64,000 bases of DNA from Verrucomicrobiia bacterium (GCA_019634625.1 JAHCBA010000008.1:62001-126000), one strand, 5' to 3'; counted from the first letter of the stretch, positions 17,974-28,912 are shown. The notes: a model not told the origin generated them from the letters alone. Numbers and translations: made by a program.

Positions 17974-20900
17974 ATGCGCCCCGCGCCCGTGTCCATCGCC
18001 GCCTGGTTCTTTGGAATCGTCCTCGCCTCCGGCGGTGCCATCCCCCTCCCCTCCCCGGGGACCGACACCGTCCAGTTTAATCGCGACATCCGCCCAATCC
18101 TCTCCGACAACTGCTTCGCCTGCCACGGCTTCGATCCCAATACCCGCAAGTCCCGCCTGCGCCTCGACACTCCGGAAGGCGCCTTCGGCACCGGACGCAG
18201 TGGTGAAGTCGCCATCCGCCCAGGAGACCCCCAGGGCAGCGAGGTCTGGCTCCGCATCGCCACCGATAATCCCAACGACATCATGCCGCCCCCGGACTCC
18301 CACAAGTCCCTCACGGCGGAACAACGGGAACTCGTGCGCCGCTGGATCGAACAGGGCGCCCGCTATCAGCAGCATTGGGCCTTCGAATCCCCGTCCGCCA
18401 CCCCCCCCCCGGCCGATCTCACTGCCACCCATCCCATCGACCGTTTCATCGTTGCCGACCTCCGCACCCGGAACCTCAGCCTCCAACCCGAGGCCGACCG
18501 CCCCACCCTGCTGCGCCGCCTCTCCTTCGACCTCATCGGCCTTCCTCCAACCCCCGCGGAAGTCGAGGCCTTCCTCGCCGATACCGCCCCCGGCGCCTAC
18601 GAACGCGTGGTCGATCGCCTCCTCAACTCCCCCCATTACGGCGAACAGATGGCACGCCACTGGCTCGATGTCGCCCGCTACGCCGACACCCACGGCCTCC
18701 ACCTGGACAACGAACGCTCCATCTGGCCGTACCGAGACTGGGTCGTGAACGCCTTCAATCGCAATCTCCCCTTCGACCAGTTCACCATCGAGCAGCTCGC
18801 CGGCGATCTCCTCCCCGATCCCACCCTCGACCAGCTCGTCGCCACCGGCTTCAACCGCAATAACGTCACCACCAGCGAAGGCGGTTCCATCGACGCCGAA
18901 TTCATCTTCCGCTACGCCGTCGATCGCGCAGCCACCACCGCCCAGGCCTGGATGGGCCTTACCGCCGGTTGCGCGGTCTGCCACGACCACAAGTTCGACC
19001 CCATCTCCGCCAGGGAGTTCTATTCCCTGTACGCCTTCTTCCATAGCTCCGCCGACCCCGCCATGGACGGCAATATCCGCCTCACCAAGCCGTTCCTCCG
19101 CCTCAAATCCCCCGAAGACGAAGCCCGGCTCGCCGAATACGACGAACTCATCGCCGCCGCCCGGTCCCGCGTCGCTGCCGCCCTCGAAACCATTGCCTAC
19201 ACCGATCCCGCCACCCTCGATCCCGCCCCGCCCGCCCTCGACGTCGAAAACGTCTGGGCCGACGATGCCATCCCCGAAGGCTGGAAAATCTCAGCCAGCC
19301 CCGGCGCCCCGCCCAACTTCATCACCGCCTCCGACAGCCCCGTCCGCCCCTTCCGCGGCGATCGCGCCCTGCGCCGCCAGGACACCGGCCGCGCCCAGGA
19401 CGTCATCGAGGCCGGCCCCGCCCCACTCGAGATTCCTGCCGATGCCCGCCTCTTCGCCCATGTGTATCTCGATCCTAACGACCTTCCCCAGGCCATCATG
19501 CTCCAATACCGCACCGGCGAATGGAAGCATCGCGCCATCTGGGGCGACTACGATGCCATCGACTGGGGCGCCGCCAATACCACCGAACGCGTCCACCAGG
19601 GCCCCCTCCCCGAGGCCGGCATCTGGGTCCGACTCGAAGTCGATGCCTCAACCCTCGGCCTCCATCGCGGCGACCGCGTCAACGGCTTCGCCCTCACCCA
19701 GCAGGGCGGTACCGTGTACTGGGACTACATCGGCGTCGCCGGCCGTATCGACCCGGCCACCGACCCCACCCGCTCCTTTCTGGTCTGGACCCGCCAGTTC
19801 GAAGGCAAGGCCCCCAGGGACCTCCCGGAGAATGTTCGTGCCATTTTCAAGGATACCCCCGCCGACCAGCGCACCGAGGAGCAGCAGCGCACCCTTCTCC
19901 ATCACTTCCTCTCCCGCGTCTCCGCCGACGCCCGGCCCACCTTCGAACCCCTCCTCGCCGCGGTTGCCGATACCCGCAAGAAGCGCGAAACCTTCGAGGA
20001 GTCCCTCCCAGCAACCCTCGTCTGGAGCGACCTCGAAGACCCCCGCGAAAGCTTCGTCATGGAACGGGGCGCCTACGATCGCCCGGCGGAAAAGGTTGAA
20101 CCCGGCGTCCCCGCCTTCCTCCCGCCACTTGCCCCCGCAGGTTCCCGTCCCACCCGCCTCGACCTCGCCCGCTGGCTCGTTCGAGACGACCACCCCCTCA
20201 CCGCCCGCGTGACCGTCAACCGCTTCTGGCAGCAGTTCTTTGGGGCCGGCCTGGTGCGCACCCCCGATGACTTCGGTTCCCAGGGCGAACTCCCCAGTCA
20301 CCCCGAGCTGCTCGATTGGCTGGCAGTCCACTTCCCCCAATCCGGCTGGGACGTCAAAGCCCTCGTCCGCCTCTTCGTCACTTCCGATGCCTACCGCCAG
20401 TCGTCCCGGGTCACCCCGGAACTTCTCCAGCGCGACCCCGAAAACCGATGGCTCGCCCGCGGCCCCCGCTTCCGCCTCGACGCCGAGCAACTCCGCGACA
20501 ACGCCCTCTTCGTGAGCGGACTCCTCGTCCCCGACATGGGCGGCCCCGGCGTCAAACCCTACCAACCACCCAACATCTGGGAACCCGTCGGCTTCGTCGG
20601 TTCCAATACCCGCGAATACCGCCAGGATACCGGGCCCGCCCTCTACCGGCGCAGCCTCTACACCTTCTTCAAACGCACCGCCCCGCCCCCGTTCATGGCC
20701 GCCTTCGATGCGCCCAACCGGGAACAGTCCTGCAGCGGCCGCGAACGCAGCAACACCCCCCTCCAGGCGCTCCAGTTGATGAACGACGTCCAGCACTTCG
20801 AAGCCGCCCGCGCCCTCGCCGAACGGATGCTCGTCGAAGGCGGTTCCACACCCTCCGATCGCCTCGCTTTCGCCTACCGCGTCGTCCTCGCCCGCCCCCC

Positions 20901-21102
20901 GGCCCCCGAGGAACTCGAAATCGTCCAACACGCCCTCACCACCCACCTCCACCGCTATTCCCTCGATCCGGAAACCGCCAGCCGCGTGATCCACGCCGGC
21001 GAATCCCAACCCCGCCCCGACCTCCCCGTCCACGAACTCGCCGCCTACACCCTCACCGCCAACCTCCTCCTCAACCTCGACGAAACCCTCACCCGCAACT
21101 GA
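17974..21102 (+). CDS. Planctomycete-type cytochrome c / DUF1549 / DUF1553 protein (PSD1)
   Basis: A 1042-residue exported protein. The signal peptide ([16 protein letters not shown]) is followed by a cytochrome c-like domain with a CXXCH heme site (NCFACHGF) and the phrase [10 protein letters not shown]. The DUF1549 domain covers about residues 150-360, with the second site [12 protein letters not shown] concanavalin-like middle region (about 400-600) precedes the DUF1553 domain (from about 730), with [23 protein letters not shown] and [14 protein letters not shown]. Such proteins are abundant in Planctomycetes and Verrucomicrobia and always pair with DUF1501 proteins, as here; they are thought to act in polysaccharide use, with no proven reaction. 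ATG 17974 is chosen for the signal peptide. Confidence 0.93.
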   Translation: MRPAPVSIAAWFFGIVLASGGAIPLPSPGTDTVQFNRDIRPILSDNCFACHGFDPNTRKSRLRLDTPEGAFGTGRSGEVAIRPGDPQGSEVWLRIATDNPNDIMPPPDSHKSLTAEQRELVRRWIEQGARYQQHWAFESPSATPPPADLTATHPIDRFIVADLRTRNLSLQPEADRPTLLRRLSFDLIGLPPTPAEVEAFLADTAPGAYERVVDRLLNSPHYGEQMARHWLDVARYADTHGLHLDNERSIWPYRDWVVNAFNRNLPFDQFTIEQLAGDLLPDPTLDQLVATGFNRNNVTTSEGGSIDAEFIFRYAVDRAATTAQAWMGLTAGCAVCHDHKFDPISAREFYSLYAFFHSSADPAMDGNIRLTKPFLRLKSPEDEARLAEYDELIAAARSRVAAALETIAYTDPATLDPAPPALDVENVWADDAIPEGWKISASPGAPPNFITASDSPVRPFRGDRALRRQDTGRAQDVIEAGPAPLEIPADARLFAHVYLDPNDLPQAIMLQYRTGEWKHRAIWGDYDAIDWGAANTTERVHQGPLPEAGIWVRLEVDASTLGLHRGDRVNGFALTQQGGTVYWDYIGVAGRIDPATDPTRSFLVWTRQFEGKAPRDLPENVRAIFKDTPADQRTEEQQRTLLHHFLSRVSADARPTFEPLLAAVADTRKKRETFEESLPATLVWSDLEDPRESFVMERGAYDRPAEKVEPGVPAFLPPLAPAGSRPTRLDLARWLVRDDHPLTARVTVNRFWQQFFGAGLVRTPDDFGSQGELPSHPELLDWLAVHFPQSGWDVKALVRLFVTSDAYRQSSRVTPELLQRDPENRWLARGPRFRLDAEQLRDNALFVSGLLVPDMGGPGVKPYQPPNIWEPVGFVGSNTREYRQDTGPALYRRSLYTFFKRTAPPPFMAAFDAPNREQSCSGRERSNTPLQALQLMNDVQHFEAARALAERMLVEGGSTPSDRLAFAYRVVLARPPAPEELEIVQHALTTHLHRYSLDPETASRVIHAGESQPRPDLPVHELAAYTLTANLLLNLDETLTRN

Positions 21103-21134
21103 CCCGCCCCCGAGGTCTTTCCCTCCTCCACGCC

Positions 21135-22616
<1,482 letters not shown>

Positions 22617-22646
22617 AGTATCCAAACCCGCTTCCCGGAAGACCGA

Positions 22647-22731
22647 TGGTGCGCCCGGCAGGACTTGAACCTGCACGGTGTTACCCACTAGAACCTGAAT
22701 CTAGCGCGTCTGCCAATTCCGCCACGGGCGC
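22647..22731 (-). tRNA. tRNA-Leu (anticodon CAG)
   Basis: Acceptor stem GCGCCCG pairs with CGGGCGC, followed by A73 and an encoded CCA. The D arm is GGCGGAATTGGCAGACGC, the anticodon stem-loop is CTAGA-TTCAGGT-TCTAG with anticodon CAG, the long variable arm is typical of class II tRNAs, and the T arm is GCAGGTTCAAGTCCTGC. It reads CUG codons. Confidence 0.97.
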
Positions 22732-22863
22732 ATCGCCATCTCGCCATCTCGCGTCGAACCTGCCTCGAACGGGATCTCTTGCCTCCAGTTCCGGCCGCTC
22801 AACCCCGCCGGCACCCTGCGATGCCCGCGACGCCCCTTGGTTAATCGTCCGCCGACTTCGCCG

Positions 22864-23023
22864 CAAGCCGAATCTCGGAGTGGTGGGGAAAGCTGCGAAC
22901 TTCGGCAGGCATCGCTCCGGAGGGCCGGGTTCCACGAGGCCGCAACGGTGTGGAGCGTTGGGTTGAGGACTCGCGGAGCTCGTCCCTCCGATTCCCTGCC
23001 TCCTCACCCACAACGCCGGGATG
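22864..23023 (+). mobile_element. MITE-like family A element
   Basis: About 160 bp. The core reads GTTCCACGAGGCCGCAACG, GTGTGGAGCGTTGGGTTGAG and GACTCGCGGAGCTCGTCCC. The right end, CACAACGCCGGGATGC, matches the inverted terminal repeat seen in the copy at 27011-27169; the left end (TCTCGGAGTGGTGGGG) is degenerate. It fills the gap between tRNA-Leu and the oxidoreductase gene; the rest of 22732-23055 holds nothing recognisable. Confidence 0.8.
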
Positions 23024-23055
23024 CCCCCAACCCCACCCCACCTTCAATCCCCCGC

Positions 23056-24405
23056 TCACAACGTCCATCCCGCCCGGTACGGCGGATTCACCCACGCATT
23101 CGCCTCGTCGTGATTCGTGAACCGCATCGCCGCGCTGTCCCACTCCAGTCGTACCCCGGGAAACTTGATGGCGATCACCCCCAGCAGCCCCACTTCCGTC
23201 AACGGACCCCCGTACGCAAAATCCGATCCGGCACGCGTCCCACCCCGGATCGCCCGCAACCAGTCCTGTTGATGCCCCCCCGGCACCCGCGCCAGTGTCC
23301 GCTCCGGTCGCCGGAAGGTTTCCATCCGGCTCTCCGGCACCAACCGCACCCCGCCCGCCCCGTGTGACCCGTACACAATCGTTCCCCGGTCGCCCATCAC
23401 CACCGCACCGGTCCCAATTCCCCGTTCCTCCCCCTCCATCTCAGGCGGCTTCGGAATCCGCTCCGTCCCGCTGTGCCAGCGCAGGGTCACCGGCCCACGA
23501 TCCCCCCGGGCCGGAAACTCGAACGTGATGATCTCCCCCTTGGGAAATGCCGCCCCCTGCGTCCTGGGATCATAGCCCTTCACCTCCGCCACCACCGAGG
23601 TCGGTGCCCCCAGATCCAACGCCCAGAACACCGGGTCCACCACATGGCAAATCCAATCCCCCACCGTGCCATTCCCGTACGGCACCCATCCCCGCCAACT
23701 CCCGGGCAGGTACGCCGGATGATACGGCCGCTCCAGCGCCGGCCCCTGCCAGAGATCCCAGTTCAACCCGTCCGGCACCGGATGCCGCTCCACCAGCCTG
23801 GGCAACTGGTCGATCCCCGAGTTCACCGCCTCGCACCCCGCGTGGATGGTATGCACCTTCCCGATCGTCCCCGCCCAGATCCACTCGCAGAAGTCCCGGA
23901 TCGAATCGAACGAATGCCCCTGGTTCCCCAGTTGCGTCACCACCCCGTGCTCCTTCGCCGCCCCCATCAACGCCCGTATCTCATGGACCGAATGCGCCAG
24001 CGGCTTCTCGCAATACACGTGCTTCCCCCGCCGTATCGCCGCCATCGCCGCCACCGCATGCGTGTGGTCCGGCGTGGCCACCACCACCGCGTCGATCTCC
24101 TGCTCCATCGCATCGAACATCCGCCGGAAATCCTCGAAAAACCGCGCGTCCGGATGCTGCCGGACCGTCCCCGCCGCCCGCCGCCCATCCACATCGCACA
24201 ACGCCACAATCCGGTTCCCCGGCGCCACCGCCGCAATGTCCCCTGCCCCCATCCCCCCCACGCCAATCGCCGCAATGTTCAAGGGCTCCACCCGCTCCGC
24301 CGCCCGCGCCCGCCCCGCCCAGCGCGGCACCATCGCCCCCGTCGCCACCACCGCACCCTGTCGGAGAAACTGCCGTCGTGAGGAACCTCGAAGAATGGGC
24401 TTCAT
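23056..24405 (-). CDS. Gfo/Idh/MocA family oxidoreductase (Tat exported)
   Basis: A 449-residue NAD(P)-dependent sugar oxidoreductase. A Tat signal (SSRRQFLRQGAVVATGAM) precedes the Rossmann motif NIAAIGVGGMG. The substrate-site lysine lies in HVYCEKPLAHS and the TPDHTHA motif is typical. Export to the periplasm is common for this group in Planctomycetes and Verrucomicrobia. It probably acts on a sugar or inositol derivative, but the substrate cannot be read from sequence. It stands alone; no dehydratase or transporter flanks it. Confidence 0.92.
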   Translation of the reverse strand: MKPILRGSSRRQFLRQGAVVATGAMVPRWAGRARAAERVEPLNIAAIGVGGMGAGDIAAVAPGNRIVALCDVDGRRAAGTVRQHPDARFFEDFRRMFDAMEQEIDAVVVATPDHTHAVAAMAAIRRGKHVYCEKPLAHSVHEIRALMGAAKEHGVVTQLGNQGHSFDSIRDFCEWIWAGTIGKVHTIHAGCEAVNSGIDQLPRLVERHPVPDGLNWDLWQGPALERPYHPAYLPGSWRGWVPYGNGTVGDWICHVVDPVFWALDLGAPTSVVAEVKGYDPRTQGAAFPKGEIITFEFPARGDRGPVTLRWHSGTERIPKPPEMEGEERGIGTGAVVMGDRGTIVYGSHGAGGVRLVPESRMETFRRPERTLARVPGGHQQDWLRAIRGGTRAGSDFAYGGPLTEVGLLGVIAIKFPGVRLEWDSAAMRFTNHDEANAWVNPPYRAGWTL

Positions 24406-24590
24406 GGGGAATCAGCGGTTGGGGAACGTCTCCCCAAACCGTGCCCGTCACCCCCAATCCAGGTCAAGCGACCTGCCGGAACCCAAATCGCCGCGCAAGC
24501 GGCGAAGAGAAGGACGGGGGACCCTCGGAATGGCGCTGGAAACCTGACCAGCCTATCCGCATCCGGCCAGCGCACCCCAGCCCTCCTGCC

Positions 24591-24962
24591 CTAAGGCCCT
24601 TTCACAGGCGGGATGAGGAATCCTTCGAAGCTGATGCTGATATCCTGAGTCGTTCCAGAGACGAGATACAGCGCGACCAACCCGTCCTTGCTGTAAGGGA
24701 CCTTGGCATCCGACGAATGCTTCTCCCCAAGCTCCGCGTGAACTCTGGGCCAGATAATGGCACCTTCCGTGAACAATTCGGGATACTTGGCAAGGTCGAT
24801 GGTATCCTTGTCCCCGATCTTGACCCAATCCCGAGATGGGGTCGCAACAACGTTGCCATTGGGAAGCCGGGTCTCAACCTTCCAACTGAATATGAAAATG
24901 CCCTTGCTGAGCACGGTCACCGCGCGGGCACCCTTGATGTCAACCGTTTGAGTCGCGTTCAT
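24591..24962 (-). CDS. Hypothetical protein, low-GC orphan
   Basis: A 123-residue protein with no signal peptide and no membrane segment. It looks like a compact beta-rich protein (ARAVTVLSKGIFIFSWKVE, LVALYLVSGTTQDISISFEG). I do not recognise the family. A good ribosome site (AAAAGGAACAAG) precedes ATG 24962. Sampled GC is about 52-54%, against 65-70% for its neighbours, and codon use is more even, which suggests recent acquisition. It is flanked by unrelated genes on both sides. Confidence 0.7.
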   Translation of the reverse strand: MNATQTVDIKGARAVTVLSKGIFIFSWKVETRLPNGNVVATPSRDWVKIGDKDTIDLAKYPELFTEGAIIWPRVHAELGEKHSSDAKVPYSKDGLVALYLVSGTTQDISISFEGFLIPPVKGP

Positions 24963-25212
24963 TTCTTGTTCCTTTTCAGTTCGTGGTGACCTTCCGCCTG
25001 CCACCACAGGGTAACGCGCCCTTTTGAACGGAATTGGGCCAACCACAGTGTGGTCCCTTCCGGGTTCAATGGGCGGGCCCCGGACAACCGCAGCGAAGAC
25101 CGCGCCCCGGAGGCTGTCCGCCATCTCCCACCCGAACCCGCCGTGTCCGCTTCCCGCGGGGACGGCGTACCGCTACCGTGCCTCGACTTTCCGCTCCGAA
25201 CCCCCACCCGCC

Positions 25213-27000
25213 ATGCCCCAGCGCCTCCTGCTCACCCTCGCGACCCTCGTCGCCGTCAACCTCGCCATGGCCAACCCCCTCCCGACTCCGGTCATCGTCT
25301 CCGCCTATCAGGGGCCATCTCACCAGCACGATGCCGCCGCCAACCTCCAGATCGCCCGCAATGTCATCGCCCAGGCTCTGGCCCGCGGAAGCCGGTTCCT
25401 CGTCTTCCCGGAAAGGTTCCTCTCCGGTCCGGCCTCTCCCAACGCCCCCCTCAGCAGCGCCCGCTCTCCCGATGACCCCGCGCTCCAGGCCTTCATCGCC
25501 GACTCCACCGCCCACGACCTGGTGGTGGTCCTCGGCCTCGTCCGGCAGTCCGGAGCCCAACGCTTCAACAGCGCCCTGGTCCTCCATCGAGGTCACGTCC
25601 TCGGCTGGCACGACAAAATCCTCCTCACCCCGTCCGAACGGGCGGACCAGCGCCTGGTCGCGGGAACCCAGGTGCCCGTCTTCGAAGCGCATGGGATCCG
25701 CTTCGCAACTCCCGTCGGAGCCGACGCTGCCCATCTCCCGATCGGCCTTGCCGCCCGCCTCCAAGGCGCCCGCCTCCTGCTCACCCCTCACGCCGACACC
25801 CGAAGCCCCGAGCCGGCCGGGGGACTTGATCGCCGGATCCGCAGCACCCACCCCGGACTCGCCACCCACCTGAACGTCGCGATCGCCCGCGCCAGCACGC
25901 CCGCCACGGATTCCCCGAACGCACCCACGCACAGCGACACCTTCATCCTCAGTCCCCAGGGTTCGCCCCTCGCCGAAGCGAACCCCACCCAAACCACCCT
26001 CCTCCACGCCACTCTGACGCCGGACCTTTTCCACCCGCCCATCCCCTCGGCCGCCTGGGAGGCCACCCCGACCTGGCTTCGCGACCAACTGGGTGACCTG
26101 TTCCAGTCCCATCGACGTCCCCGCGACGACGCCGACCTCCGCTCGTGGCTGGTCAACATGCGTCTGCTCCACAACTACACCGACCACGAAATCGCCGCCG
26201 CCACCGGCATGCCCCTCGACGAAATCGCCGCCTCCCTTCACTCCCTCACTGACGCCGCCGCGACACTCGCACCTCCGTCCCCGGGTGAACCGATCCGGGT
26301 CGCTCCGTACCCGGGCGGACGCCATCCCCGGCGTGGATTCTTCGACGGGGCCGTCGCCCCGCAACGCGAGACCAAGATCAGCGTCTTCCCGCCCTGGAAG
26401 GATGGCGGCTACGTCGTCGTGGACGTCCCCGAGGCGATCTTCTCCAACCTGGGTCTCACCTACCTCGCCCACACCCACATTCCCACCCTCTGGGACCGCC
26501 AGGGCATCACCCTCGAACGACGCGAATGGGAACCCGATGGCTCCGGCGGATGGAGCGCCGAACGTACCCTCCCCAACCGGATCGCCTTCGGCACCCGTGT
26601 TTCACCCCGGCCCGACGGTGTCCGCATGGAATTGTGGCTCCGCAACGGCACCGCCGAACCTCTCACCGGCCTGCGCGTCCAGAATTGCGTCATGCTCGGC
26701 CACGCCACCGGGTTCGGGGAACAGACCCTCACCAACAAGGTCTTCGACCCCCCGTTCGCCGCGGTGAAATCCCCGGACGGAAACCGCTGGATCCTCACCG
26801 CCTGGCAACGATGCGGTCGCGCCTGGGGCAACGTGCTGGTCCCCTGCCTCCACTCCGACCCGGTCTTCCCCGATTGCCCACCAGGAGCCACCGTGCGCCT
26901 CCAAGGCTGGCTCTCCTTCTACGAAGGACCGGATCCGGAACCGGAGTTCCTTCGTCTCCTCAAGGCCGGCATCCTCAACGCCGAACCGGACTCGCCTTGA
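25213..27000 (+). CDS. Secreted nitrilase-like protein lacking the catalytic cysteine, with a C-terminal unknown domain
   Basis: A 595-residue exported protein (signal MPQRLLLTLATLVAVNLAMA). Residues 27-270 follow the carbon-nitrogen hydrolase fold: the catalytic Glu is in FLVFPERFLSG and the Lys in WHDKILLTPSE. At the position of the nucleophile (normally ...CYD.RFPE) the sequence is FATPVGADAAHLP, with no cysteine, so ordinary amidase chemistry is unlikely. A helical linker (about 280-360) leads to a ~220-residue C-terminal domain (KISVFPPWKDGGYVVVDVPE, RVQNCVMLGHATGFGEQT) of unknown type. ATG 25213 begins the signal peptide. Its stop codon lies in the direct repeat flanking the family A element downstream. 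Confidence 0.75.
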   Translation: MPQRLLLTLATLVAVNLAMANPLPTPVIVSAYQGPSHQHDAAANLQIARNVIAQALARGSRFLVFPERFLSGPASPNAPLSSARSPDDPALQAFIADSTAHDLVVVLGLVRQSGAQRFNSALVLHRGHVLGWHDKILLTPSERADQRLVAGTQVPVFEAHGIRFATPVGADAAHLPIGLAARLQGARLLLTPHADTRSPEPAGGLDRRIRSTHPGLATHLNVAIARASTPATDSPNAPTHSDTFILSPQGSPLAEANPTQTTLLHATLTPDLFHPPIPSAAWEATPTWLRDQLGDLFQSHRRPRDDADLRSWLVNMRLLHNYTDHEIAAATGMPLDEIAASLHSLTDAAATLAPPSPGEPIRVAPYPGGRHPRRGFFDGAVAPQRETKISVFPPWKDGGYVVVDVPEAIFSNLGLTYLAHTHIPTLWDRQGITLERREWEPDGSGGWSAERTLPNRIAFGTRVSPRPDGVRMELWLRNGTAEPLTGLRVQNCVMLGHATGFGEQTLTNKVFDPPFAAVKSPDGNRWILTAWQRCGRAWGNVLVPCLHSDPVFPDCPPGATVRLQGWLSFYEGPDPEPEFLRLLKAGILNAEPDSP

Positions 27001-27010
27001 AGGCACGCCG

Positions 27011-27169
27011 GTGCATCCCCAAGTTGTCGGTACCGAGCCAGCGAACCGGAGGGACGAGCTCCGCGAGTCCTCAACCCAACGCTCCACACCCTTGCGGCCT
27101 CGTGGAACTCGGCCCTCCGAAGCGCCGCTTGGCGGAGTTCGCACCTCTTCCGACAACTCCGGGATGCAC
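27011..27169 (-). mobile_element. MITE-like family A element, most complete copy with flanking direct repeats
   Basis: A 159-bp element. It begins GTGCATCCCCAAGTTGTCGG and ends CCGACAACTCCGGGATGCAC: terminal inverted repeats of 20 bp with two mismatches. The core carries the same words as the copies at 17.5, 22.9 and 32.4 kb. The 12-bp sequence TGAAGGCACGCC stands on both sides (26998-27009 and 27170-27181), like a target-site duplication; the left one contains the stop codon of the preceding gene. No protein is encoded. The whole interval 27001-27444 holds only elements A and B. Confidence 0.85.
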
Positions 27170-27181
27170 TGAAGGCACGCC

Positions 27182-27423
27182 AATGGCGGATGGAAGACTC
27201 GCGAAGCTCGTCCCCAAGCCGTATCCATGCAGTAAGGTGGAAAGCGATGGCGCCGCAGATTTTCGGGCAAGGCGAGGAGTGAGCGAGGCGCGCATCGGAA
27301 CGCAGAGACGCAACGAGCGAACGACGAAGCGCCTGCCCGAAAAGTTCAAGCCAGCGCGCCCGACCTGACTGCATGGCTACGGCTAAGATGCGCTGCCTCC
27401 TCACCCACAACCCGGGGATGCAC
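27182..27423 (+). mobile_element. Second, truncated family A copy, split by element B
   Basis: The left part (GGAAGACTCGCGAAGCTCGT, from about 27191) and the right part (TGCCTCCTCACCCACAACCC then GGGGATGCAC, to 27423) line up with the continuous copy at 22864-23023. Between them sits the unrelated 174-bp element B. The orientation is opposite to the complete copy just upstream. Confidence 0.7.
27214..27387. mobile_element. Element B: 174-bp inverted-repeat element inserted in a family A copy
   Basis: The ends are imperfect inverted repeats of 24 bp (20 of 24 match): AAGCCGTATCCATGCAGTAA on the left against the complement of CTGACTGCATGGCTACGGCT on the right. A second, inner inverted pair is TTTTCGGGCAAGGCG and CGCCTGCCCGAAAA. 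Between them is a run of GAGCGA/ACGACG words. It encodes nothing. The transcript could fold as one long hairpin. Confidence 0.75.
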
Positions 27424-27444
27424 CGACTGCATGCCCCCCTGCCC

Positions 27445-27855
27445 TCACACCCGCCCCTGACCTGCCTTCGGCACCGTCATCCGAAACGCCGGAATGCGTG
27501 TGAACACCCGGCGCCCGTCCGCATCCACCCCGAGGTACGCCCCCTCGGCCACCGCCGATTCCGTCTGCATCAGGTGGAAGCTGTTGTAGGAGAACTGATC
27601 CCCCGGCAGGACCAGGGGCGTCTTGCCGACCACCCCGTCTCCTTCCAGCGCCGCAATCTGCCCGTCGTCCCCCCGCACCACCCATTTGCGTCCCACGATC
27701 GTCACCGGCGTCTCCGAGTCGTTGTGAATGGTGATGAAGTACACGAAGCAATGCGGACGGTCCGCCGGAGTCTGCGCCTCGGCATGATACAACACCCGGT
27801 CCACGGTCACCCGCAGGCCCGGCAATTCAATCGGTGGATTCGAAGCTTCTTCCAT
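27445..27855 (-). CDS. apaG: ApaG-like (DUF525) protein
   Basis: A 136-residue ApaG domain protein, an Ig-like beta-sandwich whose cellular role is unsettled (linked to divalent-metal resistance and Ap4A level in enterics). The family core is visible: HCFVYFITIHNDSETPVTIVGRKWVV, VVGKTPLVLPGDQFSYNSF (the PxxxPGxxFxY signature) and GAYLGVDADG. The length is normal. The start is the ATG at 27855 (MEEASNPPIE); the longer frame upstream is a shadow of yceI. It lies 104 bp behind yceI. Confidence 0.9.
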   Translation of the reverse strand: MEEASNPPIELPGLRVTVDRVLYHAEAQTPADRPHCFVYFITIHNDSETPVTIVGRKWVVRGDDGQIAALEGDGVVGKTPLVLPGDQFSYNSFHLMQTESAVAEGAYLGVDADGRRVFTRIPAFRMTVPKAGQGRV

Positions 27856-27959
27856 CGCGCACTCCAACTCTCCCCTCTCCCCGTCGGTGTCCAGCCCGGA
27901 GCAGCCATCAGCTCCCGGGCTCTCGCATCGTCCAGGCTCCGCAAACCCGTCGGCCCCCA

Positions 27960-28586
27960 TCAACCCGCCCGTGGCGCCGCCCCCGCCACGCTCAAGGACA
28001 ACTCGACCTCCTCCGAGACCTTGTCCGTGGGTGCCTTCGGATTGATTCCGAAATCGCTCCGCTGAATCGTGAAGCTGGCCCGTACCACGAGCAGATCCCC
28101 CTGCATCCGCCCATTGCTTCGCGCCCCCAGACGATCCTTCAGATACGTCAGCCGAACCGGAATCGTCACCGTCTTGCTGACCCCCTTGATCGTGAGCTTG
28201 CCGGTCGCATCGGCGGTCGTCACTTCGCCCGAGGTCTTCACGTTGGCCAGCGATTCCACCTCGAAGCTCAACGTCGGGTGCGTCGCCACATCCATCCAGT
28301 CCTTCGCATGCATATGCTCCTTCATTGTCGGATTCGGCACATGCATGGTGGCCGTCTCCACAACGATCCGTCCCCGGGTGGCACCAGGATTGGCCGGATC
28401 GAACCGGACCTCTCCCGAGACACCGTTGGCGGAACCGCTGATGGCCTCCAGCGGGGCGTCCAGGTTGAACGTCACAGTGTTCACCCCCTTGGCATCCTTG
28501 AAGTCGAACGTCAACGGCGCCGCCTGGCCCGCCCAGGCCATCAGCACCACCATCCCGATTCCCATCCGCTTCCAGCAGGTCTTCAT
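27960..28586 (-). CDS. YceI family secreted lipid-binding-like protein
   Basis: A 208-residue protein with a signal peptide (MGIGMVVLMAWAGQAAP). The YceI lipocalin-like barrel is seen in HAKDWMDVATHPTLSFEVES, GKLTIKGVSKTVTIPVRL and FTIQRSDFGIN. YceI proteins bind isoprenoid-like lipids in the periplasm; the ligand here is unknown. It begins 9 bp after the small membrane protein gene and is probably on the hflKC transcript. Confidence 0.9.
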   Translation of the reverse strand: MKTCWKRMGIGMVVLMAWAGQAAPLTFDFKDAKGVNTVTFNLDAPLEAISGSANGVSGEVRFDPANPGATRGRIVVETATMHVPNPTMKEHMHAKDWMDVATHPTLSFEVESLANVKTSGEVTTADATGKLTIKGVSKTVTIPVRLTYLKDRLGARSNGRMQGDLLVVRASFTIQRSDFGINPKAPTDKVSEEVELSLSVAGAAPRAG

Positions 28587-28595
28587 ATTCGGTAA

Positions 28596-28859
28596 CTACA
28601 ATTGAGGTTGTGTCGGTCGATGTCGTGCCAGCCAGGAGAGTCCGAAGACCACCCCGGCGGCGGCCAGAAACCCTCCCAGAAAATCCACTCCCGGAATGAA
28701 GTTCTTCTCCCACTCGATATACTCGATCTCCGTGATCGGATCGAACTTCGCCACCGGGACCGTCGTCTTCGTCCATCCAAAGTGGGGCCCCCCAAAAAAC
28801 CAGAAGGCGACCCCGACCACCAGGATCGCCAATGCCGCCAGCCTGAGCCCCGTTCGCAT
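28596..28859 (-). CDS. Small inner-membrane protein
   Basis: An 87-residue protein with two membrane segments: LAALAILVVGVAFWFFGG near the N-terminus and FLGGFLAAAGVVFGLSWLA near the C-terminus, joined by an acidic loop (DPITEIEYIEWEKNF). No family is recognised. Its place between hflC and yceI, with gaps of 53 and 9 bp, suggests it belongs to that operon. Confidence 0.7.
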   Translation of the reverse strand: MRTGLRLAALAILVVGVAFWFFGGPHFGWTKTTVPVAKFDPITEIEYIEWEKNFIPGVDFLGGFLAAAGVVFGLSWLARHRPTQPQL

Positions 28860-28912
28860 GCGCCCGGACCTTTCGCCTGACCTTCGCCCCTGGCAACCCG
28901 TCCCGCCCCACC

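Noticed and set aside
20316-21134. N-terminal extension of the DUF1501 protein
   Set aside because: Arg/Pro-rich shadow of the PSD1 gene; the Tat signal marks the start at 21135.
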